Source of the DNA: Lentihominibacter excrementipullorum
Lineage (GTDB): Bacteria > Bacillota > Clostridia > Peptostreptococcales > Anaerovoracaceae
Assembly (NCBI GenBank): GCA_018713975.1
Contig: DVOB01000125.1
Span: 1 to 10,833, forward strand
Reading direction: 5' to 3'
DNA length: 10,833 bases
Shown: in pieces, positions 1 to 6,198 of the stretch
Layout: every line of letters starts with the position of its first letter
Position numbering within the stretch: position 1 is the first letter of the stretch
Program-made: the position numbers and the translations under genes
Notes under the pieces: generated by a model
Databases searched by the model: none
What the model saw: only the letters and a program-made list of their open reading frames with translations
Told to the model about the DNA's origin: nothing

Positions 1-1500
1 TTTTACATAGGCCGGTGATACGGCGGCTCCTGTCGGTGCTGTCGGTTCATTGGAATATACCACGGTAAGCTTAGGCAGATAAGCTGTGGACGATGATCTG
101 CTGCCGAAAAATACCGCGTAGCTCGGCGACGCCGTCGTATTCTTCAGGGCTATGCCGTAATCGGCAGCCGACCCTGCTATTCCCTTGACGTACGACAGCA
201 CGTTAAACTTATGCTCTACGGCTGCCGGCTGTGTGGTTATAGTCGCCATGGCGCTGGACGCGCACGCCGGTCTGTTGCTGTACTTCAGCGTGGAGGGGGT
301 CCAGCTTCCGTTGACCTTAAACGCGCTTACCTTCTGTCCGTTAGCCCCGCCACTCATCTCATATGCGGAGAAGGTGGCGCTGGTGACGTTTTTCCCCGCG
401 ACGGTATTCTTCAGGTTCACAAACTGCACGTATGTTTCATGTGTCCCCGTGCTGTTTTTACCCGCCGGCATCACCACCGTACCGCTATCGTAGAAATTCG
501 TATTGGCATAGGTACCGCTTATGACATAGACATCCCGTATCTGACTGGAGCCTTTCCATGTGGCCGTCGGGTCCACCGTAACCGGATATTTTCGCTCTTT
601 GTCGCTCAGATAGTCCTCGTCTATGGTCATAGTCAGGACATATTCCCCTGGCTCTGACCCTTCCTGACTCAGCTGGTACGTTATCTCCTCGCTGTAGGCT
701 TCACCGGTAGCGTCGTTCATCCACGGCGGCGCTATGGCTGCCACGATTTCCTCCGACTCCTCATCGTATATGGTGATTCCCTCGTTGGTGGCGTTCTTCT
801 TGGCCCTGAGTTCTCCCGTGTTCAGCTTATACCGGAACACATTGCTCTGCGGCTTCTCATTGAGAGTCATGGTCTCCTTGATACCGTTCTCTCCCGATGT
901 ATACGTTATGAAGACCGGCGCCTTTTCATCGCCGTATACAGCGTTTATCGGCACCTCCGCCTCCTCCTCGTATATAGCCGGTATGGTCTCCTTCTGTACC
1001 TCTACCGTCTCTTCCGCCAGCTCCATCTCTTCCAGGCTCTCTGCCGCGTGAGCTATCTCTATCCTGTGAGAGTCCTTCTCCAGAAGTATTGGGGTATCCT
1101 CCGACAGTGTTTCCGGCATATACTGTTTCTTATCTCCCTGTCTGTTCTGATAAGCGTAGTCCTCCAGGGATTCGTCCTGTATCGTCTTTTCCCCGCTGTC
1201 GATGGCTACCAGAGACGAGTCGTAATCTACCAGCTTGCCCGAATCATCCCTGTATCGTACGCTGCCGCCGTGAAAGACGGCCATTTTTTCTCCGCCGCCC
1301 AGATCGTACGTCGTAGTCGTCTCCGTCTTCTCGATGACGTCCTCCTCCGTTACGTCTTCCTCTCTGACGGCTTCCTGTTTCTTTGGCGCCTCCTTCGCCT
1401 TGTCCGCTTCCTCTGCATGTCCCATGTTCGGTATCAGCGTTACCGAAAGACATATCGTCAGGAACCATGCTACTATCCTGTTTCTCAATTTCATTTCCAT
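1..1500 (-). CDS. Secreted DNRLRE-domain wall-associated protein, N-terminal 500 codons (continues past left edge)
   Basis: This reading frame is open from an ATG at 1500 to the window edge with no stop, so only the N-terminus is present. Residues 1-29 form a signal peptide: a basic start (KLRNR), a hydrophobic core (IVAWFLTICLSVTLI) and a probable cleavage after GHA. An acidic, Lys/Glu-rich linker follows (about 30-60). Residues 60-310 form a prodomain-like region ending in YPVTVDPT (305-312), a phrase typical of the segment before DNRLRE domains in wall-associated RHS/YD-repeat proteins. Residues 318-482 match a DNRLRE-type beta-sandwich: an IRDVYV start, an Asn-rich turn near 332-336, a YVQF strand, then SWTPSTLKYSNRP. 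The last residues look like the start of an Ig/FN3-like module. The start is supported by AGGGAGGA at 1508-1515, 7 nt upstream. By family, the unseen C-terminus could carry RHS repeats and a toxin, but this is inference. Confidence 0.85.
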   Translation of the reverse strand, partial: MEMKLRNRIVAWFLTICLSVTLIPNMGHAEEADKAKEAPKKQEAVREEDVTEEDVIEKTETTTTYDLGGGEKMAVFHGGSVRYRDDSGKLVDYDSSLVAIDSGEKTIQDESLEDYAYQNRQGDKKQYMPETLSEDTPILLEKDSHRIEIAHAAESLEEMELAEETVEVQKETIPAIYEEEAEVPINAVYGDEKAPVFITYTSGENGIKETMTLNEKPQSNVFRYKLNTGELRAKKNATNEGITIYDEESEEIVAAIAPPWMNDATGEAYSEEITYQLSQEGSEPGEYVLTMTIDEDYLSDKERKYPVTVDPTATWKGSSQIRDVYVISGTYANTNFYDSGTVVMPAGKNSTGTHETYVQFVNLKNTVAGKNVTSATFSAYEMSGGANGQKVSAFKVNGSWTPSTLKYSNRPACASSAMATITTQPAAVEHKFNVLSYVKGIAGSAADYGIALKNTTASPSYAVFFGSRSSSTAYLPKLTVVYSNEPTAPTGAAVSPAYVK

Positions 1501-1507
1501 GTCTTCT

Positions 1508-1515
1508 TCCTCCCT
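1508..1515 (-). promoter_or_regulatory. Ribosome binding site of the DNRLRE gene
   Basis: On the minus strand this reads AGGGAGGA, 7 nt before the ATG at 1500. It favours that ATG over the in-frame ATG two codons downstream (1494-1492), which would lie 13 nt away. Confidence 0.75.
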
Positions 1516-1526
1516 GTATAATAAAA

Positions 1527-1552
1527 GACGACGCAGATCGCAAAATGTGACA
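1527..1552 (-). promoter_or_regulatory. Candidate ECF-type promoter for the DNRLRE gene
   Basis: Reading the minus strand, TGTCAC (1552-1547) is followed by a 16-nt spacer and CGTC (1530-1527). This matches the general ECF layout of a -35 ending in AC and a -10 beginning with CG. The -35 lies inside one arm of the large palindrome, with an A/T tract upstream of it. A start point near 1520 would leave a short leader carrying the ribosome binding site. A housekeeping -10 (TATTAT, 1523-1518) is also possible, but it would place the start within the ribosome binding site and has no good -35. Confidence 0.45.
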
Positions 1553-1591
1553 GAAATTTTTAAAAAATTTTAAAAATTTCTGTCACATTTT
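1542..1591. repeat. Perfect 24-bp inverted repeat in the divergent promoter region
   Basis: Positions 1542-1565 and 1568-1591 are exact reverse complements, separated by AA at 1566-1567. Each arm reads outward as TTTTAAAAATTTCTGTCAC and then ATTTT. The symmetry stops abruptly at both outer ends (C at 1541 and C at 1592). The A/T-rich centre could act as paired UP elements for two outward promoters or as a dyad operator. It lies upstream of both predicted transcription starts, so it is more likely a DNA-level element than an RNA hairpin. It is not followed by a T tract that would make it a terminator. Confidence 0.9.
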
Positions 1592-1606
1592 CGTCATTTA
1601 TCGCTC
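1581..1606 (+). promoter_or_regulatory. Candidate ECF-type promoter for the small secreted protein
   Basis: TGTCAC at 1581-1586 is the mirror copy of the -35 on the other side of the palindrome. After 15 nt comes CGCT (1602-1605), a weaker -10 match than the CGTC on the minus side. A start near 1611 would leave a leader of about 20 nt containing the ribosome binding site. A housekeeping TTATAG at 1609-1614 would put the start inside the ribosome binding site, so it is less attractive. Confidence 0.35.
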
Positions 1607-1616
1607 TCTTATAGTG

Positions 1617-1623
1617 AAGGAGG
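1617..1623 (+). promoter_or_regulatory. Ribosome binding site that fixes the start of the small secreted protein
   Basis: AAGGAGG lies 8 nt before the ATG at 1632. It shows that the in-frame GTG at 1614, which overlaps this site, is not the start. Confidence 0.85.
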
Positions 1624-1631
1624 TTTTTACC

Positions 1632-2060
1632 ATGAAAAGAATCATTATTATCGCTATTGTACTCGCATCGCTCCTGTCGCTGAGCTGCACATCCTTTGCT
1701 GCGGAGACCATCGCCAAAGAGACTCTTCCGCAGGCCGCGTCGGATGAGACTCCGTCCATACAGCCGCTGTCCACCACCTGCACACTTTCCTTTAAGAAAA
1801 CATCTTCCACAAAGGCCAGGGCCTTCGCCGCCGCTTCCAGGAGCAAGGCATCGTCCATCACGTCGACCATCTATCTGCAGAAGAAATCGGGCAGCTCCTA
1901 TTCCACCGTCACAAAAAGTACGAGGACCGTGAAGAAGACGTACATAGAACACTCTCATACCTTTACGGTCTCCTCTTCCGCCAGCTACAGGATAAAGGTG
2001 ATCATCAAGTATACGAGAGAAGGCATCACTCGCTCCAACACTTATTACAAATCACTGTAA
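1632..2060 (+). CDS. Small basic Ser/Thr-rich secreted protein, function unknown
   Basis: This encodes 142 residues, with a signal peptide at 1-23: MKR, then an IIIIAIVLASLL core and a cleavage site after SFA. The mature chain of about 119 residues is strongly basic, with roughly 19 Lys/Arg against 6 Asp/Glu, and more than a third of it is Ser or Thr. After a low-complexity acidic/Pro stretch (24-45), the rest alternates polar and hydrophobic residues like a small beta-sandwich. It includes SSITSTIYLQKKSGSSYSTV (about 76-95) and a closing YRIKVIIKYTREGITRSNTY segment. There is one Cys in the mature chain and no catalytic motif or anchor. I do not recognise a named family; the fold pattern resembles small exported proteins of Clostridia. 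It is divergent from the DNRLRE gene and shares its palindromic control region, so the two may be co-regulated surface or secreted products. Confidence 0.85.
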   Translation: MKRIIIIAIVLASLLSLSCTSFAAETIAKETLPQAASDETPSIQPLSTTCTLSFKKTSSTKARAFAAASRSKASSITSTIYLQKKSGSSYSTVTKSTRTVKKTYIEHSHTFTVSSSASYRIKVIIKYTREGITRSNTYYKSL

Positions 2061-2090
2061 GGCAGGCGCATTCCGGCCAATGCTGCCTTT
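2061..2090 (+). terminator. Weak hairpin just after the small secreted protein
   Basis: GGCAG (2061-2065) plus CATT (2069-2072) can pair with AATG plus CTGCC (2079-2087), with a GCG bulge and a six-base loop. Only TTT follows directly, and a run of six T lies at 2101-2106. It may be a weak terminator for the plus-strand gene, but the T tract is poor. Confidence 0.3.
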
Positions 2091-2095
2091 CAGAC

Positions 2096-2141
2096 ATCAG
2101 TTTTTTCGCCGGTCATCCTCAGCATGACCGGCGGAGCTGAT
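2096..2141. other. Long stem-loop between convergent genes
   Basis: CGCCGGTCAT (2107-2116) and ATGACCGGCG (2124-2133) form a perfect 10-bp stem with a 7-base loop. An outer ATCAG/CTGAT pair (2096-2100 with 2137-2141) extends it across an internal loop that holds six T on one side. No T tract follows the hairpin on either strand, so it is not a classical intrinsic terminator. It could protect mRNA 3' ends or help block convergent transcription. Confidence 0.55.
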
Positions 2142-2148
2142 ATATTCC

Positions 2149-2180
2149 AAAAAATACAAAACCGCCCTCAACAGGCGGTT
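2149..2180 (-). terminator. Intrinsic terminator of the minus-strand gene run
   Basis: On the minus strand AACCGCC, a 7-base loop (TGTTGAG) and GGCGGTT form a 7-bp stem, followed at once by TTGTATTTTTT. This is a textbook Rho-independent layout, about 80 bases past the stop of the anti-sigma gene. It is the only convincing terminator for the six minus-strand genes to its right. Confidence 0.82.
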
Positions 2181-2260
2181 CAATATTGGATTTTGTCAAA
2201 ATTGAAAAAATCAAAAATAATATCAAAAGAGCAACCCGGACAGCCCGAAAAGAGCAGCCC

Positions 2261-3010
2261 TCAGCTTTCGCTCCGCTTTTTCATCCCGTCGGCCATCAGT
2301 ATGCCCGTGTCCTCATCTCCGGCGTTGGATATGGTTATGAGGCAATCCTCCAGATATACCGACACGTCCACCTCGCCGAAGACCTGGTCTTCCGCAACGT
2401 ATATCTTCCTGTCCTCCCTCTCGATAAACCGTCCGTCTCCCGGCGATGCGTATTCCACATCGCCTTCCGCATATTCCAGGCCGATGGTTATCTCCCGATC
2501 CTCACCGCCTGTCAGCACGTATTCGGCGAAAAAGCTGCCCGAAAAGTACTCGTCTATGGTGAGGCTCTCGAAGGAGTATCCGGCAGGCACATATCCCGGA
2601 AGGTACAGCTCCGGCAGGAATTCCAGAGCCACATCCAGATCTGCCTCTTCCGATATGGAGAGAGTCTCCTTCACGTCGTTTTCGGCCACCTCCTCTTCAT
2701 CGGTGAAGATGCCGTATATCCCCTGCTGTATCCTGTGAAGTATCCCCTTGTCCCCGTAGGAATCGGCTTCGTCATTGACCAATATGAAAAGATTGGCCCC
2801 CAGCAGTACGATGACCAGACCGGCGGCGACTGCTGCCACCCTGACGAATCTGCGGGGTCTCCTTTCGCCCTTCGTCTCTTCCGTCAGGAAGGAAAAATCC
2901 ACATCCACATCGTTACAGTCGTGATGAGCCGCCTCTTTGAAGGCCTCCTGCATATGCTCCGCCAGCCGGCGATGTACATCGCTTTCCCACTGCTTTTTTC
3001 TGTCACTCAC
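2261..3010 (-). CDS. Membrane-anchored DUF4367-type partner (probable anti-sigma factor)
   Basis: This 249-residue protein has a charged cytoplasmic N-terminus (1-54), one membrane segment at about 57-78 (VRVAAVAAGLVIVLLGANLFIL region), an acidic linker, and an external domain from about 125. That domain has the LPGYVPAGYSFESL phrase (137-150), followed by alternating strands typical of DUF4367-like domains. The N-terminus lacks the HxxxCxxC zinc motif of many anti-sigma factors, so it would bind sigma in another way. The start is GTG at 3010, inside the end of the sigma gene: the two frames overlap by 8 nt (GTGAGTGA), with GGAGG shortly upstream, which points to translational coupling. The anti-sigma role rests on gene order and topology. 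It probably senses the envelope and holds the sigma factor at the membrane. Confidence 0.8.
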   Translation of the reverse strand: MSDRKKQWESDVHRRLAEHMQEAFKEAAHHDCNDVDVDFSFLTEETKGERRPRRFVRVAAVAAGLVIVLLGANLFILVNDEADSYGDKGILHRIQQGIYGIFTDEEEVAENDVKETLSISEEADLDVALEFLPELYLPGYVPAGYSFESLTIDEYFSGSFFAEYVLTGGEDREITIGLEYAEGDVEYASPGDGRFIEREDRKIYVAEDQVFGEVDVSVYLEDCLITISNAGDEDTGILMADGMKKRSES

Positions 3011-3584
3011 CGGCTTCCCCTCCTTCCTCCAACTCCAGGTATATCCTCTTCAGCTTCTTCAGGCTCCTGGAATATATCGCCCGCGTGCAGTCGTAGCCTG
3101 TACAGATAATTTCCGAGACCTCCTTCAATGTCAGTTCCCCTACGAGATGAAGCCTTATGATCTGCTGTTCCCGCTCATCCAGCAGCGATACTGCCTTTAC
3201 CAGAATCCGCTTTTCATCCTGTCGCACCAGTATTTCCAGCACATCCTCCTCTGCCCGGGCTATGCTCTCCGCAGGCTCCCCTTCCCCTGCGGCATATTCA
3301 TCAGCCCATTCAGCCGAAGCAAGGTACCGTTGCTCCAATCCTTTGCCTCTGAAATATCCCTTGATTTCGTTTCTGATGATACCCTTTATCCACTGCCAGC
3401 ATTTATCCCTGTCCCGCAGCGAATCCAGCGACCGCCAGGATTTCTCCATCACCTCCTGAGTCAGCTCCTCCGCCGCATGATGGTCTCCCGTGGAATCCAG
3501 TATTATTCTGTACACATCTGTCTTCCTATCCGCTATATTCCGCAGATAGAAGCCCAGTCTGCCGTTCTTTTTCCGATACTGCAA
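3003..3584 (-). CDS. ECF-type RNA polymerase sigma factor
   Basis: This 193-residue sigma-70 family protein has only regions 2 and 4. Region 2 covers about 15-80 and includes AAEELTQEVMEKSWRSLDSL (37-56), the form usually seen as DAEDLTQEVF, and WQWIKGIIRNEIKGYFRG (63-80). Region 4 covers about 125-183, with LLDEREQQIIRLHLVGELTL and a helix-turn-helix ending in SRSLKKLKR. An acidic Ala/Glu linker lies between them. The start is TTG at 3584, with AGAGGAA 6 nt upstream. An ATG at 3600 is out of frame, and the next in-frame Met (46) is inside region 2. It follows mgtE by 25 nt and overlaps the downstream DUF4367 gene by 8 nt. The weak TTG start suggests low basal synthesis. I see no copy of the TGTCAC-type promoter directly upstream of it. 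Confidence 0.9.
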   Translation of the reverse strand: MQYRKKNGRLGFYLRNIADRKTDVYRIILDSTGDHHAAEELTQEVMEKSWRSLDSLRDRDKCWQWIKGIIRNEIKGYFRGKGLEQRYLASAEWADEYAAGEGEPAESIARAEEDVLEILVRQDEKRILVKAVSLLDEREQQIIRLHLVGELTLKEVSEIICTGYDCTRAIYSRSLKKLKRIYLELEEGGEAGE

Positions 3585-3609
3585 TGGTACTTCCTCTCAT
3601 ACACTTCGT

Positions 3610-5016
3610 TTACAGAGCTATCCCCAGGAACATGGCCGCTATCAGCATATATACGACAGTGGAAAACATGTCTGTCAGCGACGATATCATAGGGTTGGCC
3701 ATCAACGCCGGGTCGATCCCCAGCTTTTTGGCTGCCATGGGCAAGAGGCTTCCCAGCAGTTTGGCGAATATGACTATTATCACCATGGAAATAGCCACCG
3801 TCAGCGCTATGGCCATGCTCTCCCTGTCTATTATCAGCACCTTGGCCATGTTTATCAGGCTAAGGGAAACTCCCAGTATTATGCTGACCCTGAATTCTTT
3901 CCACGTGACCTTGAGTACGTCTTTCAAGTCTATCTCATCAGTAGCCATACCACGGATTATCAGCGTCGAAGCCTGAGACCCGCTGTTACCGCCGGTACTC
4001 ATAAGCAGCGGCAGATAGGATACCAGCACGATGACCTGCGCCAGCACAGCTTCGAACCTGACGAGGATAGCGCCGGTTATCATGGCTGAGATATTCATGA
4101 ATATCAGCCACGGCAGTCTGTTACCGACATGACGGAACACACCCTGATCCAGATACTCGGTATCGGAATCGTCTATTACACCGGCCATCCTCTCCATGTC
4201 CTCACTGGCCTCTTCCTCGATTACCGGCAGGATATCATCTACAGTGATGATCCCCACCAGCCGGTGTTCATTATCAACTACAGGAATGGCGAGAAAGCCG
4301 TATTTCTTGAAGCTCTCCGCTACCTCCTCCTGGTCATCGTAGACGTTGACATACACATAGTCGGTGTTCATCAGGTCATAGATCTTCGTATCATCATCGG
4401 CTATCACAAGGGAACGAAGGGATACGATACCCTCCAGCTTCCTGCCGCCCCGCTTGACATAGCAAGTATAGACGGTCTCACTGTCCATGCCCTCGCTCTT
4501 TATGTGAGCCAGCGCCTCAGCCACCGTCATGGTCTCCTGAAGACTGATGTAGTCGGGAGTCATCAGGCTTCCTGCGCAGGTGTCGGGATAGTTGAGAAAG
4601 GTGTTTATCAGCTTCCGCTCTTCCTTCGGCGTGCTCTCCAGTATCTTATCCACGATGTTTGCCGGCAGCTCTTCCAGCACGTCTATCTTATCGTCGAAGT
4701 CCAGCTCGTCTATGATGTAGGTTATTTCCCTGTCGGTTATGCCATGGACGATGGCTACCTGGTCGTCGGAGGGAAGATGTGAAAAGACCTCCACCGATAC
4801 GTCCTTCGGCAGCATCCTGAATATTATTATGGTTTTCTCGACTCCCAGCTCCTCCAGCACTTCTTCCAGTATCTCGCTGATATCCACCGCGTTGTATTTC
4901 AATATGGCATCTCTGGCCTTGAAGTAGGATTTCTCATCCAGCAGCTCGACTATCTTTTCCACGTCTTCATCGAACTGCTGGTTCTTAGCATCGTTGTCCA
5001 TCGATATATCAGCCAT
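3610..5016 (-). CDS. mgtE: Magnesium transporter MgtE
   Basis: This 468-residue inner-membrane Mg2+ channel/transporter has a normal length for the family. The order is an N-terminal superhelical MgtE_N domain (about 30-135), a linker (KEERKLINTFLNYPDTCAGSLM), two CBS domains (about 150-205 and 213-270) and a five-helix membrane domain (about 300-468). Family signatures are present: PLLMSTGGNSGSQAST (336-351) and DPALMANPMISSLTD (435-449). The last Asp probably corresponds to the Mg2+-selecting Asp of the Thermus channel. The acidic N and CBS domains are known in the family to sense cytosolic Mg2+ and close the pore. ATG 5016 has AAGGAGG about 6 nt upstream. The 70-nt leader is too short for an M-box riboswitch. 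MgtE followed by sigma and anti-sigma genes in one run is an uncommon setting. Confidence 0.95.
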   Translation of the reverse strand: MADISMDNDAKNQQFDEDVEKIVELLDEKSYFKARDAILKYNAVDISEILEEVLEELGVEKTIIIFRMLPKDVSVEVFSHLPSDDQVAIVHGITDREITYIIDELDFDDKIDVLEELPANIVDKILESTPKEERKLINTFLNYPDTCAGSLMTPDYISLQETMTVAEALAHIKSEGMDSETVYTCYVKRGGRKLEGIVSLRSLVIADDDTKIYDLMNTDYVYVNVYDDQEEVAESFKKYGFLAIPVVDNEHRLVGIITVDDILPVIEEEASEDMERMAGVIDDSDTEYLDQGVFRHVGNRLPWLIFMNISAMITGAILVRFEAVLAQVIVLVSYLPLLMSTGGNSGSQASTLIIRGMATDEIDLKDVLKVTWKEFRVSIILGVSLSLINMAKVLIIDRESMAIALTVAISMVIIVIFAKLLGSLLPMAAKKLGIDPALMANPMISSLTDMFSTVVYMLIAAMFLGIAL

Positions 5017-5086
5017 GATATCCCTCCTTCCCGCTTCTATCCGTTTATATCCATGCTCTGATCGCCTTCGGACGCTCCGCCGGCAG

Positions 5087-6151
5087 TCAGACCATCAGTT
5101 TCTCTCTCATGTTGGCGGCAAAGGCAGCCGCCCTTTCCTCTATACCTTCCGAGGCCGCGATAGACCCCGGGTCATTGGCCGTTTCCAGTATAGCAAATTT
5201 ACCGGGCAAAGCAAAGGTTTTATTCATGTTAAGTCCGCTTATCAGCTGCTCTGCCACGATATCTCCTCCGCTGTATCCCGATACGATGACACCGAAGAGG
5301 CTCTTGTCGTAAAACCTGTTGATGGTGAACAAGGCTGTCATCCTGTTGACGAAGGCCGTCAGGTTCCCACCCAGAGCATCATTGTAATTGGGACATACCA
5401 TGACGAGGGCGTCGCACTCCAATATGGCAGGATAGACTTTCTCCGTTATGGTTCCTCCATAGAAGCAGCTTCCCTCCTCTCCAAAGTGGCGGCACGTCTC
5501 ATAGGAGCATCCCCTGCAGTCCATAACCTGACCGTTTCGCAGCGAGATCTCGTTGACGCGGCACTCAGGAAGATGTTCCTTTATCATGTGCCACAGCGCC
5601 AGACTGTTGGAGGTAGCGCCATTTCCCGCGTGGAGCACCAGTATGTCAGGATGCTCCACATGTTTTTGTGAATATCCTAAGATGTTCTCCACCAGCTGTC
5701 TTCCCGCCGCCATATATGCTCCCATGTTGTCCGTATTGAGGTTCCTGGCCTGGATGTTGTAGTTCTTCAGCGTCCTGGTCCCTTCCACCAGCGGTCTTCC
5801 CGGGAATGTACATCCTGCTCTGTTGGCGGTGAATACCAGGCTCCTGCCCGTGGATTTTGTGAAAATCTCGCTGTTCCCGTCCAGTATCACACCTCCCACC
5901 GAACCTTCCAGAGCGTCCCTGTTGAGCCTCAGGTACTTCATGATGGCGTACCAGCTCAGATTTATCCCCGACTGTCCCAGGGACACGGTAAACAGTATCC
6001 GCCTGTTCCTCAGGTCTGCCTTTTCCACCTCTTCAGCTGTAGTGAGCATCTCAAAGGAGTGCTCGCCTACGCTGTGGCGGATTATCTTCTCCAGCCTCTC
6101 CTTCTTACTCTCCTCAGGGCAATAAGGGTTTATCAGTATCATATCTTTCAT
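5087..6151 (-). CDS. Two-domain flavodoxin-type NAD(P)H oxidoreductase
   Basis: This encodes 354 residues. The C-terminal half (about 168-354) has the flavodoxin / NADPH-dependent FMN reductase fold. A phosphate-loop-like segment lies at 174-184 (HAGNGATSNSL). VCPNYNDALGGNLTAFVNRM (252-271) corresponds to the usual flavin-binding 'PvYfgs...lKafiDR' stretch, and GVIVSGYSGG (287-296) follows. Cysteines at 212, 215, 220 and 229 (C-x2-C-x4-C-x8-C) recall the compact Cys motif of iron-sulfur flavoproteins, but the spacing differs, so a cluster is only possible. The N-terminal 160 residues look like a second, degenerate alpha/beta domain (SLGQSGINLSW at 57-67; GGVILDGNSEIF at 86-97). GGGGAGG lies 7 nt before the ATG. 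It follows the LDH-like gene by 47 nt, so it is probably co-transcribed and may pass electrons in the same pathway. The substrate is unknown. Confidence 0.8.
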   Translation of the reverse strand: MKDMILINPYCPEESKKERLEKIIRHSVGEHSFEMLTTAEEVEKADLRNRRILFTVSLGQSGINLSWYAIMKYLRLNRDALEGSVGGVILDGNSEIFTKSTGRSLVFTANRAGCTFPGRPLVEGTRTLKNYNIQARNLNTDNMGAYMAAGRQLVENILGYSQKHVEHPDILVLHAGNGATSNSLALWHMIKEHLPECRVNEISLRNGQVMDCRGCSYETCRHFGEEGSCFYGGTITEKVYPAILECDALVMVCPNYNDALGGNLTAFVNRMTALFTINRFYDKSLFGVIVSGYSGGDIVAEQLISGLNMNKTFALPGKFAILETANDPGSIAASEGIEERAAAFAANMREKLMV

Positions 6152-6198
6152 GACCTATCCTCCCCTCTGACAGCCGGCCTTCCCCCTTGTCCGGCTCT

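Noticed and set aside
1244..1543. Minus-strand 99-codon open frame at the start of the DNRLRE gene
   Set aside because: It is out of frame with the signal peptide and the strong ribosome binding site at 1508-1515, and its product is Arg/Gly low-complexity.
1614..1631. GTG start six codons earlier for the small secreted protein
   Set aside because: It would overlap its own Shine-Dalgarno sequence and add an acidic residue before the signal peptide. ATG 1632 is correctly spaced.
1632..1700. Possible lipoprotein cysteine in the signal peptide (LSLSC)
   Set aside because: The residues before Cys19 do not match a proper lipobox, and a good type I site (SFA) follows.
2124..3109. Two long plus-strand open frames opposite the anti-sigma gene
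   Set aside because: The opposite strand encodes a coherent membrane protein coupled to the sigma gene. The plus-strand frames also run through the terminator hairpin.
5017..5086. Possible M-box riboswitch or strong promoter before mgtE
   Set aside because: The gap is only 70 nt, far too short for an M-box. A TATAAA-like site exists but has no matching -35.
6172..6196. AGCCGG/CCGGCT inverted repeat between the LDH-like gene and the flavoprotein gene
   Set aside because: It has a 6-bp stem with a 13-base loop and no T tract, so it does not support a terminator within the gene run.
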